Program-made: the position numbers and the translations under genes
Part shown: piece by piece, positions 1 to 8,291 of the stretch
Position numbering within the stretch: the stretch's first letter is position 1
Layout of the letters: every line of letters begins with the position of its first letter
Assembly: GCF_003970675.1 (NCBI RefSeq)
Contig: NZ_CP034562.1
Location: 4,746,001 to 4,810,000, forward strand
Source: Flammeovirga pectinis
GTDB lineage: Bacteria > Bacteroidota > Bacteroidia > Cytophagales > Flammeovirgaceae
Direction of reading: 5' to 3'
DNA length: 64,000 bases
The notes under the pieces: generated by a model
Seen by the model: the letters and a program-made list of their open reading frames with translations, nothing else
Told to the model about the DNA's origin: nothing
Database searches by the model: none

Positions 1-1
1 G

Positions 2-745
2 GATGCTGATTTAAAAGATGCTTCTGATAAAATTACATGGGGTAAATTCTTAAATGCTGGTCAGACTTGTATAGCTCCAGATTATGCTTTAATCCATAAA
101 TCTGTAGAAAAAGAATTTGTAGAGCAGATGACAAATACTATTAATGAGTTTTACTCTCCTAATGGTGAACTAATAAAAGCATCTCCAGATTTGTGTCGTA
201 TTATAAATAAAGATCACTTTAATAGATTAAAAGGTCTTTTAGAGGATGCTTCTGAAAAAGGAGCTACGATTATAATGAATGGTGAAATGGATGAAGCTAC
301 AAAATATATGCCTCCAACATTAGTGACCAATGTAACAAATGATATGCGCTTAATGCAAGAGGAAATATTTGGCCCTATTTATCCTATCAAATCATATGAT
401 AAGATTGAAGAAGCTTTTGAAATAATTGAAGAAAAAGAGAAACCTTTAGCGTTATATATCTTTGCAAAGAAAAAGAAAACAATAAAAAAAGTGCTTCAGA
501 ATACAACTGCAGGAGGTACTTGTATTAACGAAACTATCTTACATATCAATAATCCTGATTTACCTTTTGGAGGTATTAATAATAGTGGCATTGGTAAATC
601 GCATGGTAAATATGGCTTTGTTGGGTTTTCAAATCAAAGAGCAGTTTTAAAAAATAGAGTAGGTTTAACTAGTGTAAAACCTGTCTATCCACCCTATGGA
701 AAATTAGCAAGTAAGTTGACTGATTTTATTATAAAGTATTTTTAG
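2..745 (+). CDS. Aldehyde dehydrogenase, ALDH3-like (3' part; 5' end outside window)
   Basis: C-terminal 247 codons of an NAD(P)-dependent aldehyde dehydrogenase, which oxidises aldehydes to carboxylic acids. The frame is open from the first bases, so the gene begins upstream. The catalytic cysteine is visible in GQTC at about residue 23 of the fragment, followed by the conserved EEIFGPI segment (about 120) and PFGGINNSGIG near residue 190. The C-terminal KPVYPPYGKLASK tail is typical of the ALDH3/fatty-aldehyde branch, whose members are about 450-480 aa, so roughly half the protein is present. A frame starting at the ATG at 128 would lose the catalytic cysteine and is not the real start. The physiological substrate cannot be told. 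Confidence 0.9.
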   Translation, partial: DADLKDASDKITWGKFLNAGQTCIAPDYALIHKSVEKEFVEQMTNTINEFYSPNGELIKASPDLCRIINKDHFNRLKGLLEDASEKGATIIMNGEMDEATKYMPPTLVTNVTNDMRLMQEEIFGPIYPIKSYDKIEEAFEIIEEKEKPLALYIFAKKKKTIKKVLQNTTAGGTCINETILHINNPDLPFGGINNSGIGKSHGKYGFVGFSNQRAVLKNRVGLTSVKPVYPPYGKLASKLTDFIIKYF

Positions 746-782
746 TCAAATTAAATTAATAAGTCTTTAAGAATTTAAAATT

Positions 783-824
783 CTCCTTACAAATGTATTA
801 CTACTGCATTATAAGGAGTTTTTT
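783..824 (+). terminator. Terminator between convergent genes
   Basis: Stem CTCCTTA (783-789) / TAAGGAG (812-818) followed by six T. It ends the aldehyde dehydrogenase transcript and abuts the stop of the convergent gene. Confidence 0.75.
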
Positions 825-1485
825 ATATTAGTGATAATTTTTTTCTTAGCTCTCTTATATAACCAAATTGAGGACACCTTTCTAAAAGGAGGTCAAGCTG
901 TTTAACATAAGCCTTTATTATCTCTTGGTTTTCTTCTTTATGTTCATATAAATGTTGCCCCACTAACCAGTGCACTCGTTCTGCAAGACTCATAGAATCT
1001 CCATAACTTTGATAATGTTGAGGCTGTAAATTTGATAAACGCCAAATACGTATAAACGTCAAAAAATTAGGAAGAAATTGGCTATTAGCAACAGCTATTT
1101 CTAATAATTGATAAAATGCTTTAGGGCGTTCTTTTTCTGGATGGTATTGTAATGGTTTAATTAAAAGCAGCAAACGATCAATTTTATCAAATTGCTGTAA
1201 ATTGAGTAACCTTTCAATTTCAATCAATAAGATTCTACAAGCTGCTAATTGTAATTTATCTGCTTCTAAAGGAATATATTCTACAAAAACGCTATACAGC
1301 TCTTCAAACTGTTCTGCATTTTTTTCTTGATTAGCCACCTTTATCATATCATAAAGTACCCAAGCCATTGCAGCTTGTAATTCTTCATCATTAGGAGATA
1401 TCTCTAACCAACTTCTTGCAGTTATAAATGCTTCTTGATATTTACCTTCTTCACGAAGTGAATATATTTCTCTAACAGAATACAT
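823..1485 (-). CDS. TPR-like helical protein, similar to TOTE-associated TPR proteins
   Basis: A 220-aa soluble alpha-helical protein without signal peptide or membrane segment. The N-terminus (SLREEGKYQEAFITARSWL, then AMAWVLYDMIK) has the look of a TPR repeat. The later FIRIWRLSNLQPQHYQ and MSLAERVHWLVGQHLYE segments recall the TPR proteins that, in other bacteria, carry additional S1/CSD-like domains (annotated as TOTE-conflict-associated, DUF7017). That resemblance is from memory and is an inference; no OB-fold or nuclease domain is present here. It lies 2 nt downstream of a small membrane-protein gene and is probably co-transcribed with it. Molecular function unknown. Confidence 0.7.
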   Translation of the reverse strand: MYSVREIYSLREEGKYQEAFITARSWLEISPNDEELQAAMAWVLYDMIKVANQEKNAEQFEELYSVFVEYIPLEADKLQLAACRILLIEIERLLNLQQFDKIDRLLLLIKPLQYHPEKERPKAFYQLLEIAVANSQFLPNFLTFIRIWRLSNLQPQHYQSYGDSMSLAERVHWLVGQHLYEHKEENQEIIKAYVKQLDLLLERCPQFGYIRELRKKLSLI

Positions 1486-1487
1486 AA

Positions 1488-1703
1488 TTACTTTTTAAAC
1501 ATTCCACCCTTATCTTTATCTCTTTTACTTGTTTTTTTAGTTAAGAAAATTCTAGCTGCTAATAATGCAATTACACCACCTGCTAACTGTAAATTTTCCA
1601 TATAATCATTTCCTTTATCGTACTCAAAATAAGCCAATAATAAAAATGCTACTGCTAAAATAACAAAAATGATATTTACGATGTTTCCAAATCCTTTGCT
1701 CAT
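1488..1703 (-). CDS. Small two-helix membrane protein, function unknown
   Basis: 71 aa. Two hydrophobic segments are visible (about residues 8-26 and 39-53), separated by a short acidic/polar loop, with a basic, lysine-rich C-terminal tail (KKTSKRDKDKGG). This predicts an inner-membrane hairpin. The ATG at 1703 is clear and the stop lies 2 nt before the start of the TPR-like gene, so the two form an operon. I do not recognise a family. Confidence 0.65.
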   Translation of the reverse strand: MSKGFGNIVNIIFVILAVAFLLLAYFEYDKGNDYMENLQLAGGVIALLAARIFLTKKTSKRDKDKGGMFKK

Positions 1704-1719
1704 AGTTTTAGTTATTTAA

Positions 1720-1754
1720 AAAAGGTTACCAATCAAAGAGATTAGTAACCTTTT
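1720..1754 (-). terminator. Terminator of metG
   Basis: Perfect stem AAAAGGTTAC (1720-1729) / GTAACCTTTT (1745-1754). In the metG direction it is followed by a T-run. It lies 11 nt past the metG stop. Confidence 0.85.
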
Positions 1755-1764
1755 AAGTTTTATA

Positions 1765-3831
1765 TTATCTAATAGTACTTCCTTCTGATACTTGTGCAGA
1801 TGGAGATACAAACGTTAAAGAACCGTCTTTATCTTCTGCCATCAGAATCATACCTTCCGATTCTATTCCTCTAATTTTTCTTGGTGCAAGGTTAATCAAA
1901 ATAGAAACCTGTTTTCCAATTACATCTTCTGGAGCAAAGAAATCTGCAATACCACTTACTACAGTCCTTTTGTCAATTCCTGTATCTACTGTAAGTTGTA
2001 ATAATTTTTTTGCCTTCTTTACTTTTATTGCTTCAACAATGGTTCCTACACGGATATCCATTTTTTGAAAATCATCAAAAGTAGTTTCATCTTTTTGAGG
2101 TTCTACAGGAGTTTGAGCAATTTTAGTTTTCTCTAACTTCTCTATCTGTTCCTCAATAGTTTTATCTTCTACTTTACTAAATAATAGTTCAGCAGGAGCC
2201 AAACGATCATAAGCAGTAATTAAATCTGGGCTACCTACTTTATCCCAATCCAGAGATTCCATGCCTAACATGTTCTGAATTTTCTTAGCCGTATTTGGCA
2301 AGAATGGATCGATAGTAATAGCCAAGTTTGCCGCAATTTGAAGCGACATATTTAATATAGTTTTTACCAACTCAGGATCTTGTTTATACAATTTCCAAGG
2401 TTCAGTATCTGCTAAATATTTGTTACCTAAACGAGCCAATTTCATTGCCTCAATTAGTCCTTCTTTAAATTTATATTGACCAATTAACTTTTCTACACGT
2501 AATGGAATTGCTTTCATTTCTTCAATGATATCATTTTCCATTGGTGTAAATTCTCCAGCTACAGGTACTTCCCCTTTAAAGTATTTGTGAGTAAGTACAA
2601 CTGCTCTGTTAATAAAGTTACCAAGAATAGCAACCAACTCATTATTTATACGCTCTTGATAATCTTTCCAAGTAAATTCAGAATCTTTATTCTCTGGTGC
2701 AATCGATGTTAATACATAACGTAATTCGTCTTCTCTACCAGGTAAATCTTCTAAATACTCGTGTAACCAAACAGCCCAATTACGTGATGTTGATAACTTA
2801 GCACCTTCTAAATTTAAAAACTCATTTGCAGGAACATTATCTGGTAAGATATATCCTTCGCCATGTGCTTTTAATAAGATAGGAAATATTAAACAGTGGA
2901 ATACAATATTGTCTTTACCAATAAAGTGAACTAGCTTAGTATCAGCCTTTTTCCAATAATCTTCCCAGTTTTTACCTTCTTTAGCCGCCCAATCTTTTGT
3001 TGCTGAAATATAGCCAATTGGAGCATCTAACCAAACATATAAAACTTTACCATCAGCACCTTCTACAGGAACTTTTACACCCCAGTCTAGATCCCTTGTC
3101 ATAGCTCTAGGTTGTAACCCTTGATCTAGCCAAGATTTACATTGTCCTAAAACAGAATTTTTCCATTCTGCAGGGTTATGGTGTTCTCTACCATCTAACT
3201 TACCATCTACAATCCATTCACGAAGCCAATCTTCGTGCTTGTTCATTGGCAAATACCAATGGCGAGTAGTTTTTAAAGTAGGAGTAGCTCCAGTAATTTG
3301 AGATTTAGGATCTATTAAATCTGTTGGACTTAATGCTGAACCACATTTTTCACACTGATCTCCATAAGCACCTTCGTTACCACATTTTGGGCAAGTACCA
3401 GTAATATATCTATCTGCAAGAAATTGCTTAGCTTCTTCATCATAATATTGAGAAGACTCTTTTAATTCAAATTGTCCTTTATCATTTAAAACCTTAAAGA
3501 AATCTTGTGCCGTTTCATGATGAATAGGAGCAGAAGTTCTATGGAATAAATCAAAAGAAATACCGAAGTTCTCAAAAGTCTCTCTGATATTCTTATTGTA
3601 CTTATCAATAATATCTTGAGGTGTGATACCATCTTTTTGTGCACGAATAGTGATTGCAGCACCGTGCTCATCACTTCCACAAATAAATGCTACATCTTTT
3701 CCTTTCTGACGTAATGATCTAACGTAAATATCTGCTGGTAAATACGCACCTGCAATATGTCCGATATGTAAAGGACCATTTGCATACGGCAATGCCGCAG
3801 TTACTGTATATCTATTATAATGCTTTGACAT
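1765..3831 (-). CDS. metG: Methionine--tRNA ligase with C-terminal tRNA-binding domain
   Basis: 688-aa class I aminoacyl-tRNA synthetase that charges tRNA-Met, including the initiator tRNA also found in this window. The HIGH motif is at residues 22-25, a zinc knuckle uses Cys147/150/160/163, and the KMSKS loop is the variant KLSTS near residue 345. The anticodon-binding helical domain follows. Residues about 580-688 form an OB-fold EMAP-like tRNA-binding/dimerisation domain ([11 protein letters not shown] ... [11 protein letters not shown]). Length is normal for the E. coli-type two-domain enzyme. It starts with ATG at 3831, with a good Bacteroidota -7 element about 60 nt upstream, and ends at a strong hairpin. 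Confidence 0.97.
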   Translation of the reverse strand: MSKHYNRYTVTAALPYANGPLHIGHIAGAYLPADIYVRSLRQKGKDVAFICGSDEHGAAITIRAQKDGITPQDIIDKYNKNIRETFENFGISFDLFHRTSAPIHHETAQDFFKVLNDKGQFELKESSQYYDEEAKQFLADRYITGTCPKCGNEGAYGDQCEKCGSALSPTDLIDPKSQITGATPTLKTTRHWYLPMNKHEDWLREWIVDGKLDGREHHNPAEWKNSVLGQCKSWLDQGLQPRAMTRDLDWGVKVPVEGADGKVLYVWLDAPIGYISATKDWAAKEGKNWEDYWKKADTKLVHFIGKDNIVFHCLIFPILLKAHGEGYILPDNVPANEFLNLEGAKLSTSRNWAVWLHEYLEDLPGREDELRYVLTSIAPENKDSEFTWKDYQERINNELVAILGNFINRAVVLTHKYFKGEVPVAGEFTPMENDIIEEMKAIPLRVEKLIGQYKFKEGLIEAMKLARLGNKYLADTEPWKLYKQDPELVKTILNMSLQIAANLAITIDPFLPNTAKKIQNMLGMESLDWDKVGSPDLITAYDRLAPAELLFSKVEDKTIEEQIEKLEKTKIAQTPVEPQKDETTFDDFQKMDIRVGTIVEAIKVKKAKKLLQLTVDTGIDKRTVVSGIADFFAPEDVIGKQVSILINLAPRKIRGIESEGMILMAEDKDGSLTFVSPSAQVSEGSTIR

Positions 3832-4181
3832 GAATTTGTCTCAAAATTTCTTATTGGCCTATATTACTCTTGTATACTGACGATAAGTCGCTGCAAAGTT
3901 AATCAATTTGAAGTGGTTATTCACAACCCTTTTACACTGAATAACAGATGATTTACTTCATCTAAATCAAAGTTATTCACATAATAAACTTAAAAATGTT
4001 GATAACTTTTTGAAAATCGATAAATCATATAAAAAATTATCAATTTTCAGAAACTTATGCACAGTATTGAAAATAGTTTTGATGTATATAAATGAAAAGC
4101 ATACTTTGCACTTACATTTATTCAAACCAACCACAAAGTTAATGGTTGTTCATTATAGATAAACAAAAAGTAGTGAATAAA
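3832..4181. other. Divergent intergenic region with a cluster of DnaA boxes
   Basis: 350 nt between divergent metG and the methyltransferase gene. It holds three TTATNCACA-type DnaA boxes on the plus strand: TTATTCACA at 3917-3925 and 3973-3981, and TTATGCACA at 4055-4063. A TGTTGATAA variant is at 3997-4005. Such density is unlikely by chance in so short a segment. It may be an outlying part of the candidate origin at 7073-8291, or DnaA-responsive promoter DNA. No reading frame of note. Confidence 0.6.
3894..3901 (-). promoter_or_regulatory. Probable metG promoter (-7 element TAACTTTG)
   Basis: On the minus strand TAACTTTG matches the Bacteroidota -7 consensus TAnnTTTG exactly. A near-match to the -33 TTTG (GTTG) lies at 3924-3927 with a 22-nt spacer, slightly long. 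The -33 side overlaps a DnaA-box-like site (3917-3925), so DnaA could affect metG transcription; that link is inference. Confidence 0.5.
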
Positions 4182-4919
4182 ATGCAAAAGGGTGAAGAAT
4201 GGTTCGATCAGTGGTTCAATACACCATATTATCACATCTTATACCAGAACAGGGACTTTAATGAAGCAGAAACTTTTGTAAAAAAGCTTTCAACTCATTT
4301 AAATATATCAAATGTTGATAAAGTTTTAGATTTAGCATGCGGTAAAGGCCGACATGCTATTTTTCTTAATAAACTTGGCTTTAATGTAGAAGGAATAGAC
4401 CTTTCAACAGAAAGTATTCAACATGCCAAAGAATTTGAGAACGAAAAGCTAAAGTTTTCAACACATGATATGAGGGAGCTCTATAAAAAAGAGGAATTTA
4501 CTTTCATATTAAACCTATTTACTAGTTTTGGTTATTTTGAAACTGAAGAAGAAGATCTTTTAGCTTTAAAAATGATAGCCAATAGCTTAAAACGTGATGG
4601 GTATTTTGTCTTAGACTATTTCAATACCTATAAGGTTATTAATAGTTTACCAGAGAAATTAGTAATTAAGCGACCTGAAATGGATTTCAATGTGCATAAG
4701 TATTTAAAAAATCGACATGTAATGAAAGAAATTGCATTTTCAGCAGATGGAAAAGACTATTTATTCACAGAAAGAGTAGAAGCTTTAAAGAATAAAGACT
4801 TTTTAAAGCTATTTGAAAGCGTAAATCTCAAAGTTATCAACACTTTTGGCGATTATAACTTGAATTTATTTGATAGAGAGCACTCTGATAGGATGATTTT
4901 TGTTGTCCAGAAGCAATAA
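4182..4919 (+). CDS. Class I SAM-dependent methyltransferase
   Basis: 245-aa soluble methyltransferase. Motif I for SAM binding is clear (VLDLACGKGRHAIFL), followed by the acidic loop GIDLS after strand 2 and a motif-IV-like LNLFTSFGYF segment. The substrate is unknown; the N-terminus (EEWFDQWFNTPYYHILY) is shared by many Bacteroidota homologues. I chose the ATG at 4182; an in-frame TTG at 4146 is possible but adds a non-conserved leader. It is divergent from metG, flanked on both sides by DNA rich in DnaA boxes, and ends at a strong bidirectional terminator. Confidence 0.85.
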   Translation: MQKGEEWFDQWFNTPYYHILYQNRDFNEAETFVKKLSTHLNISNVDKVLDLACGKGRHAIFLNKLGFNVEGIDLSTESIQHAKEFENEKLKFSTHDMRELYKKEEFTFILNLFTSFGYFETEEEDLLALKMIANSLKRDGYFVLDYFNTYKVINSLPEKLVIKRPEMDFNVHKYLKNRHVMKEIAFSADGKDYLFTERVEALKNKDFLKLFESVNLKVINTFGDYNLNLFDREHSDRMIFVVQKQ

Positions 4920-4927
4920 TCATAATT

Positions 4928-4936
4928 TTATGCACA
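4928..4936 (+). promoter_or_regulatory. DnaA-box-like site TTATGCACA
   Basis: Exact match to TTATNCACA, 9 nt past the methyltransferase stop and abutting the terminator stem. One of eight such sites in the intergenic DNA between 3.8 and 8.3 kb. Confidence 0.45.
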
Positions 4937-4938
4937 AA

Positions 4939-4970
4939 AAAGGCTGAATACTTAATTGTATTCAGCCTTT
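4939..4970. terminator. Bidirectional terminator
   Basis: Perfect 13-bp stem AAAGGCTGAATAC (4939-4951) / GTATTCAGCCTTT (4958-4970) with A-run before and T-run after. It ends the methyltransferase transcript and can also stop leftward transcription. Confidence 0.9.
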
Positions 4971-5049
4971 TTTGTTGACAATTTTTTAAAATTCACAAAT
5001 TCTATTGATTTACTAACTAAAAATAGGTTGGTAAATGCCTAAAAACAGA

Positions 5050-5090
5050 AAAGTTATCAACAATTAGCCTAATTAATTGTTGATAACTTT
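5050..5090. repeat. 17-bp inverted repeat containing two DnaA-like boxes
   Basis: AAAGTTATCAACAATTA (5050-5066) is exactly inverted at 5074-5090 around a 7-nt loop. Each arm contains TTATCAACA, one base off a canonical DnaA box. It lies between two convergent genes, so it may simply be the leftward gene's terminator, although the stem is AT-rich. The rest of the 4920-5221 gap shows nothing else clear. Confidence 0.6.
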
Positions 5091-5221
5091 CCTTGTTTAT
5101 TGTATAACTTCTTGATTTATTAGAGAATAGGATGTTTATAAGTTAATAACATTCTGAAATGTCCTTTTTTCTAAAAATTATAAACATTTATGGGGATAAC
5201 CTTTTGATAAAAACTTATTTT

Positions 5222-7072
5222 CTAAGATTTGTTCACATTATCGCCTCTAAGTTGTCTAAATCTCTTTCGAGCATCAACTTCATAGCTAGATCCTTTAAAG
5301 TCTATCAGGTGGTTTTTAAAGTATTCCATTGCCTCTGTTTTATCATTTAGGTGATCTTGGTAGATTGTACCCAATAAATAGTTTGCGTCATCAGCAAGAA
5401 TATCATCACCGTAAAATTCGAGAATTTCTTTCAAAGGTTCTAATGCTTCTTCATATTTCCCCAATTTTATTAACAAATGTGCTTTTTCCCAAAGAATCTC
5501 ATCAGTTAAGCTGTGTCCCTTAAAGTCCACTAACATTTGTTCATAACTTTCTAGTGCTTCTATGTATTTTCCTTGAAATATCAACAAATCAACTTCAGCA
5601 TATGCTTCCATTGCAAAAGAAGTAGTATCCAAGTTTAAATTATCACTTATCAACATAGATAAAGCAATTGCATCATTACTAATCGTTCTTGATGTAGCTA
5701 ACTTTAAAACATCTAATTGAGATTGTGCTAACTTAAAATCACCTGTATAGTAATAAATTTTCGCATTTTTCAATTTCGCAATGTGTCCAATTTTCATTTC
5801 TTTATTCGCTTTAGAAACTTGTGAATAAAGTAATGATGCTTCCCATGGATCATCTTTTAGAAGATATATATCGCCCAAATCAAGTTTTGCTTGTGATATT
5901 AAGCGCTTTGGAATTGCTCTATTGTTGATAAGTTCTTTTAATTCTACAATTGCCTCGTCCTTTTCATCTAAATAGAAAGCCTGTAGCAATGCCATATTTC
6001 TTAAAGCCTCTCCAGTTTGATCAGTTATCCCCATTTCATCAATAATTTGTTGGTAATCGTTGACAAGTGAAAGAATTTGATCTTTATCAATAGGGTAGGT
6101 GCTTTTTACAATAGCTTCTTTTGTTTCAATTAAATATTTTCGAGCAACTGGGTAAACTGCATATTCTTTGTATCTATCCACAAGGTATTGGAAGATCTTT
6201 GATGCATTTTTATAGTCTGCATTGTTCTTTGCTAAACGCCCAATTTCTAAAATCTTATAACCTTCTAATCTTAATCTCTTATCAAGAGCTCTAGCTTGCA
6301 CAAATGCCCCGTAGAACTTCTTCTGCTGTAAGTAGTACCAAACGATCATCTCATTAAACACAGTCATGTTAGAGTTCTTCTGAACAAGCGTGAGGAGCTT
6401 AGGTTCCAAAAGTTCAAAGTCTTCTTCTGTTAGAAGACGATCCTGAAGCGCCATTTGCACATACTCTAGTTGATCTGGTTTAATTAAAAGTAGTTTCATG
6501 TACTCATCTATCATCAAATCATACTTCCCCCAATGTGCATAGAGATCTGCTAATTCGTAATAGAATATTTCATCGCTGTTTTTCTCACCAGTACGGTAAC
6601 ACTTCTCAGCATAAGAAAATAAACTAAGATCAATACAATACAAAGCACAGTAACGTAGTTTGGTTGTATTGTTAGCAACTTGATGAATAAACGTATCAAT
6701 TGATTTATCTGCAGCAGCTGTATCTTTTTCTAAAAGCTTTACCCGAGTATAATCAACATTGTAAATAGCATTTTGTGGATTACTCTTTACAACTTTTTTT
6801 AAATACTTATCTGCTTCTTTATATTCTTCTTTATTTAAAAGAATGGTCAGATAGTTTTCATGAATGTTTGGTATAAGGTTTTTATTCTTTGATAAATCTC
6901 GATACAACTCTAAAGCTTTATCAAACTCTTCTGTTTTATAATATTCCTGAGCCAGGTTTAATTTCTCTTCTGTTTTATTTTGTCCAATACTTTTTTGAAC
7001 AGGGATACCTACCAAAAAGAAAAGAGAGAGAATGAGCAATCTCGAATTTTGTCTAAGTACGGTTTTCAACAT
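5222..7072 (-). CDS. Exported tetratricopeptide-repeat protein
   Basis: 616 aa with an N-terminal signal peptide (RLLILSLFFLVGIPVQ, cleavage near SIGQ-N). From residue 35 onward it is a near-continuous array of TPR-like helical hairpins. The first repeat (LNLAQEYYKTEEFDKALELYRDL) and C-terminal repeats such as ALESYEQMLVDF, ALEPLKEILEFYGDD and AMEYFKNHLIDF are obvious. The last two resemble BamD-type TPRs that follow particle-like repeats. It should act in the periplasm or at the outer membrane as a protein-interaction scaffold. No enzymatic motif. It is transcribed leftward and its promoter must lie inside the candidate origin block. Confidence 0.85.
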   Translation of the reverse strand: MLKTVLRQNSRLLILSLFFLVGIPVQKSIGQNKTEEKLNLAQEYYKTEEFDKALELYRDLSKNKNLIPNIHENYLTILLNKEEYKEADKYLKKVVKSNPQNAIYNVDYTRVKLLEKDTAAADKSIDTFIHQVANNTTKLRYCALYCIDLSLFSYAEKCYRTGEKNSDEIFYYELADLYAHWGKYDLMIDEYMKLLLIKPDQLEYVQMALQDRLLTEEDFELLEPKLLTLVQKNSNMTVFNEMIVWYYLQQKKFYGAFVQARALDKRLRLEGYKILEIGRLAKNNADYKNASKIFQYLVDRYKEYAVYPVARKYLIETKEAIVKSTYPIDKDQILSLVNDYQQIIDEMGITDQTGEALRNMALLQAFYLDEKDEAIVELKELINNRAIPKRLISQAKLDLGDIYLLKDDPWEASLLYSQVSKANKEMKIGHIAKLKNAKIYYYTGDFKLAQSQLDVLKLATSRTISNDAIALSMLISDNLNLDTTSFAMEAYAEVDLLIFQGKYIEALESYEQMLVDFKGHSLTDEILWEKAHLLIKLGKYEEALEPLKEILEFYGDDILADDANYLLGTIYQDHLNDKTEAMEYFKNHLIDFKGSSYEVDARKRFRQLRGDNVNKS

Positions 7073-7451
7073 TTCACTATTAATAGATAATAAAAAAATA
7101 AAAAATTTAAAGTTCCTTTTATTATTATTAGGGGTGTTTATAAGTTGATAACTCGGTTTACTAACAGCTTTTTACCACTTACAAACAAATTGATCTAATA
7201 ACTATTCACTGCCTAGGATACCTAAAAACAGTGTTTTATGGCGCTTTTCAACAGTATGTTTATGCATAAGTTGATTAAAGTTATTCAGTTAGTTTTACTG
7301 TGCGCAAGCGCCCTTTTTACCCACATCCACTTATTAACACCTATGTGAATAGCGTGAATAAGTACCAATTGTGAATTACTGTTGATAATATACCCACCTT
7401 TTCAACATTTTATCAACTAATCACAATTTTAGACATTTATAGTGTGAATTA

Positions 7452-7460
7452 TGTGGATAA
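7452..7460 (-). promoter_or_regulatory. DnaA box TTATCCACA
   Basis: Exact consensus DnaA box on the minus strand (TGTGGATAA on plus), inside the candidate origin. Confidence 0.65.
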
Positions 7461-7869
7461 CTAACGTTGATATCTAATAATTGTACAAAAATTTATCCGT
7501 TTGATATAATTTTAGTGAATAACTTTTATTTTCTCTATTAAGTTACACACTTTGATTAATTATAGACCATTTAGCGCCAAAAATAGTATCCATTTTTAAA
7601 AAGTTTTCAACAGCTGTATTTTTCATTTTTAGAGTGATATTTTTTTTTGTCTCTCTATACTTGAGTATTCTCTAAGACCCTTTCAGTTTTATGATTTTAG
7701 AATTGATTTGCGCACAGCCTGTGAATACCAAGTTTGTTTATATGTGTATATCTTAAGTTTAAATCTGATGTATATTATGGATATTCAGTAAGTTAACACT
7801 CTTATCAACGCACTAAAAAACCTCTATTTATGTGCATATCTCAGTGAATATTGCTCTTTTTGATCCATA

Positions 7870-7908
7870 TGTGGATAAGTCTGTTGATAAGTACCTCTTT
7901 TATCCACA
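7870..7908. promoter_or_regulatory. Closely spaced DnaA boxes in opposite orientation
   Basis: TGTGGATAA at 7870-7878, the variant TGTTGATAA at 7882-7890 and TTATCCACA at 7900-7908 lie within 39 nt. Two exact consensus boxes face each other around a weaker one, the densest spot of the block. Confidence 0.7.
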
Positions 7909-8101
7909 AAAATTGAAGGCCTATGTTAGTATTACTGTTTATAACTAATGAATTTAAAGAAATATAGCTCATAACACTATGTAGGGGCAATTATAGCTTT
8001 AAATGTTAAAAAGATGCCTATATGGAGTATAAACAGTGTTTTTAGTTGTTAATCAATGATTTAGATTAGTAGTAAATGATAGATTTTTAATCAATTAAAT
8101 G

Positions 8102-8110
8102 TTATTCACA
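8102..8110 (+). promoter_or_regulatory. DnaA box TTATTCACA
   Basis: Exact TTATNCACA match near the right end of the candidate origin, followed 8 nt later by an ATGGATAAGTACC repeat copy. Confidence 0.55.
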
Positions 8111-8233
8111 TTGATATATGGATAAGTACCAATTAATAAAGCGCTATTAAGGGTAATTGATGAATAATTATACATTTTCAATTACTTATAAACACTATAA
8201 CTGTTTCTAAAATCTAAGAATGAGAAAATAAAG

Positions 8234-8266
8234 GACAAAAAATAAGTCAGTACTTTCATACTGACT
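8234..8266 (-). terminator. Terminator of the Ig-like lipoprotein gene
   Basis: Stem AGTCAGTA (8245-8252) / TACTGACT (8259-8266). Read leftward it is followed by TTATTTTTTG. It isolates the origin block from rightward-lying leftward transcription. Confidence 0.8.
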
Positions 8267-8291
8267 CATTCTTCTATAAGAATTTATTTTA

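Larger units (their letters stand above)
7073..8291. other. Candidate chromosomal replication origin (oriC)
   Basis: A 1.2-kb block without a credible gene and with many DnaA-box-like sites. Exact TTATNCACA matches: 7452-7460 (-), 7870-7878 (-), 7900-7908 (+) and 8102-8110 (+). Near matches include TGTTGATAA at 7380 and 7882, TGTGAATAG at 7344, CGTGAATAA at 7353, TGTGAATAC at 7720 and TGTGCATAT at 7831. A longer motif ending ATAAGTACC recurs at 7354, 7883 and 8118. T- and A-rich stretches near 7610-7650 could serve as an unwinding element. mnmG and parS-like sites lie within 5 kb to the right. No dnaA or dnaN is in the window, so this is inference from box density and context. Confidence 0.7.

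Noticed and set aside
5159..5523. Short rightward frames opposite the end of the TPR gene
   Set aside because: Antisense to a well-supported gene and without initiation signals or homology-like patterns.
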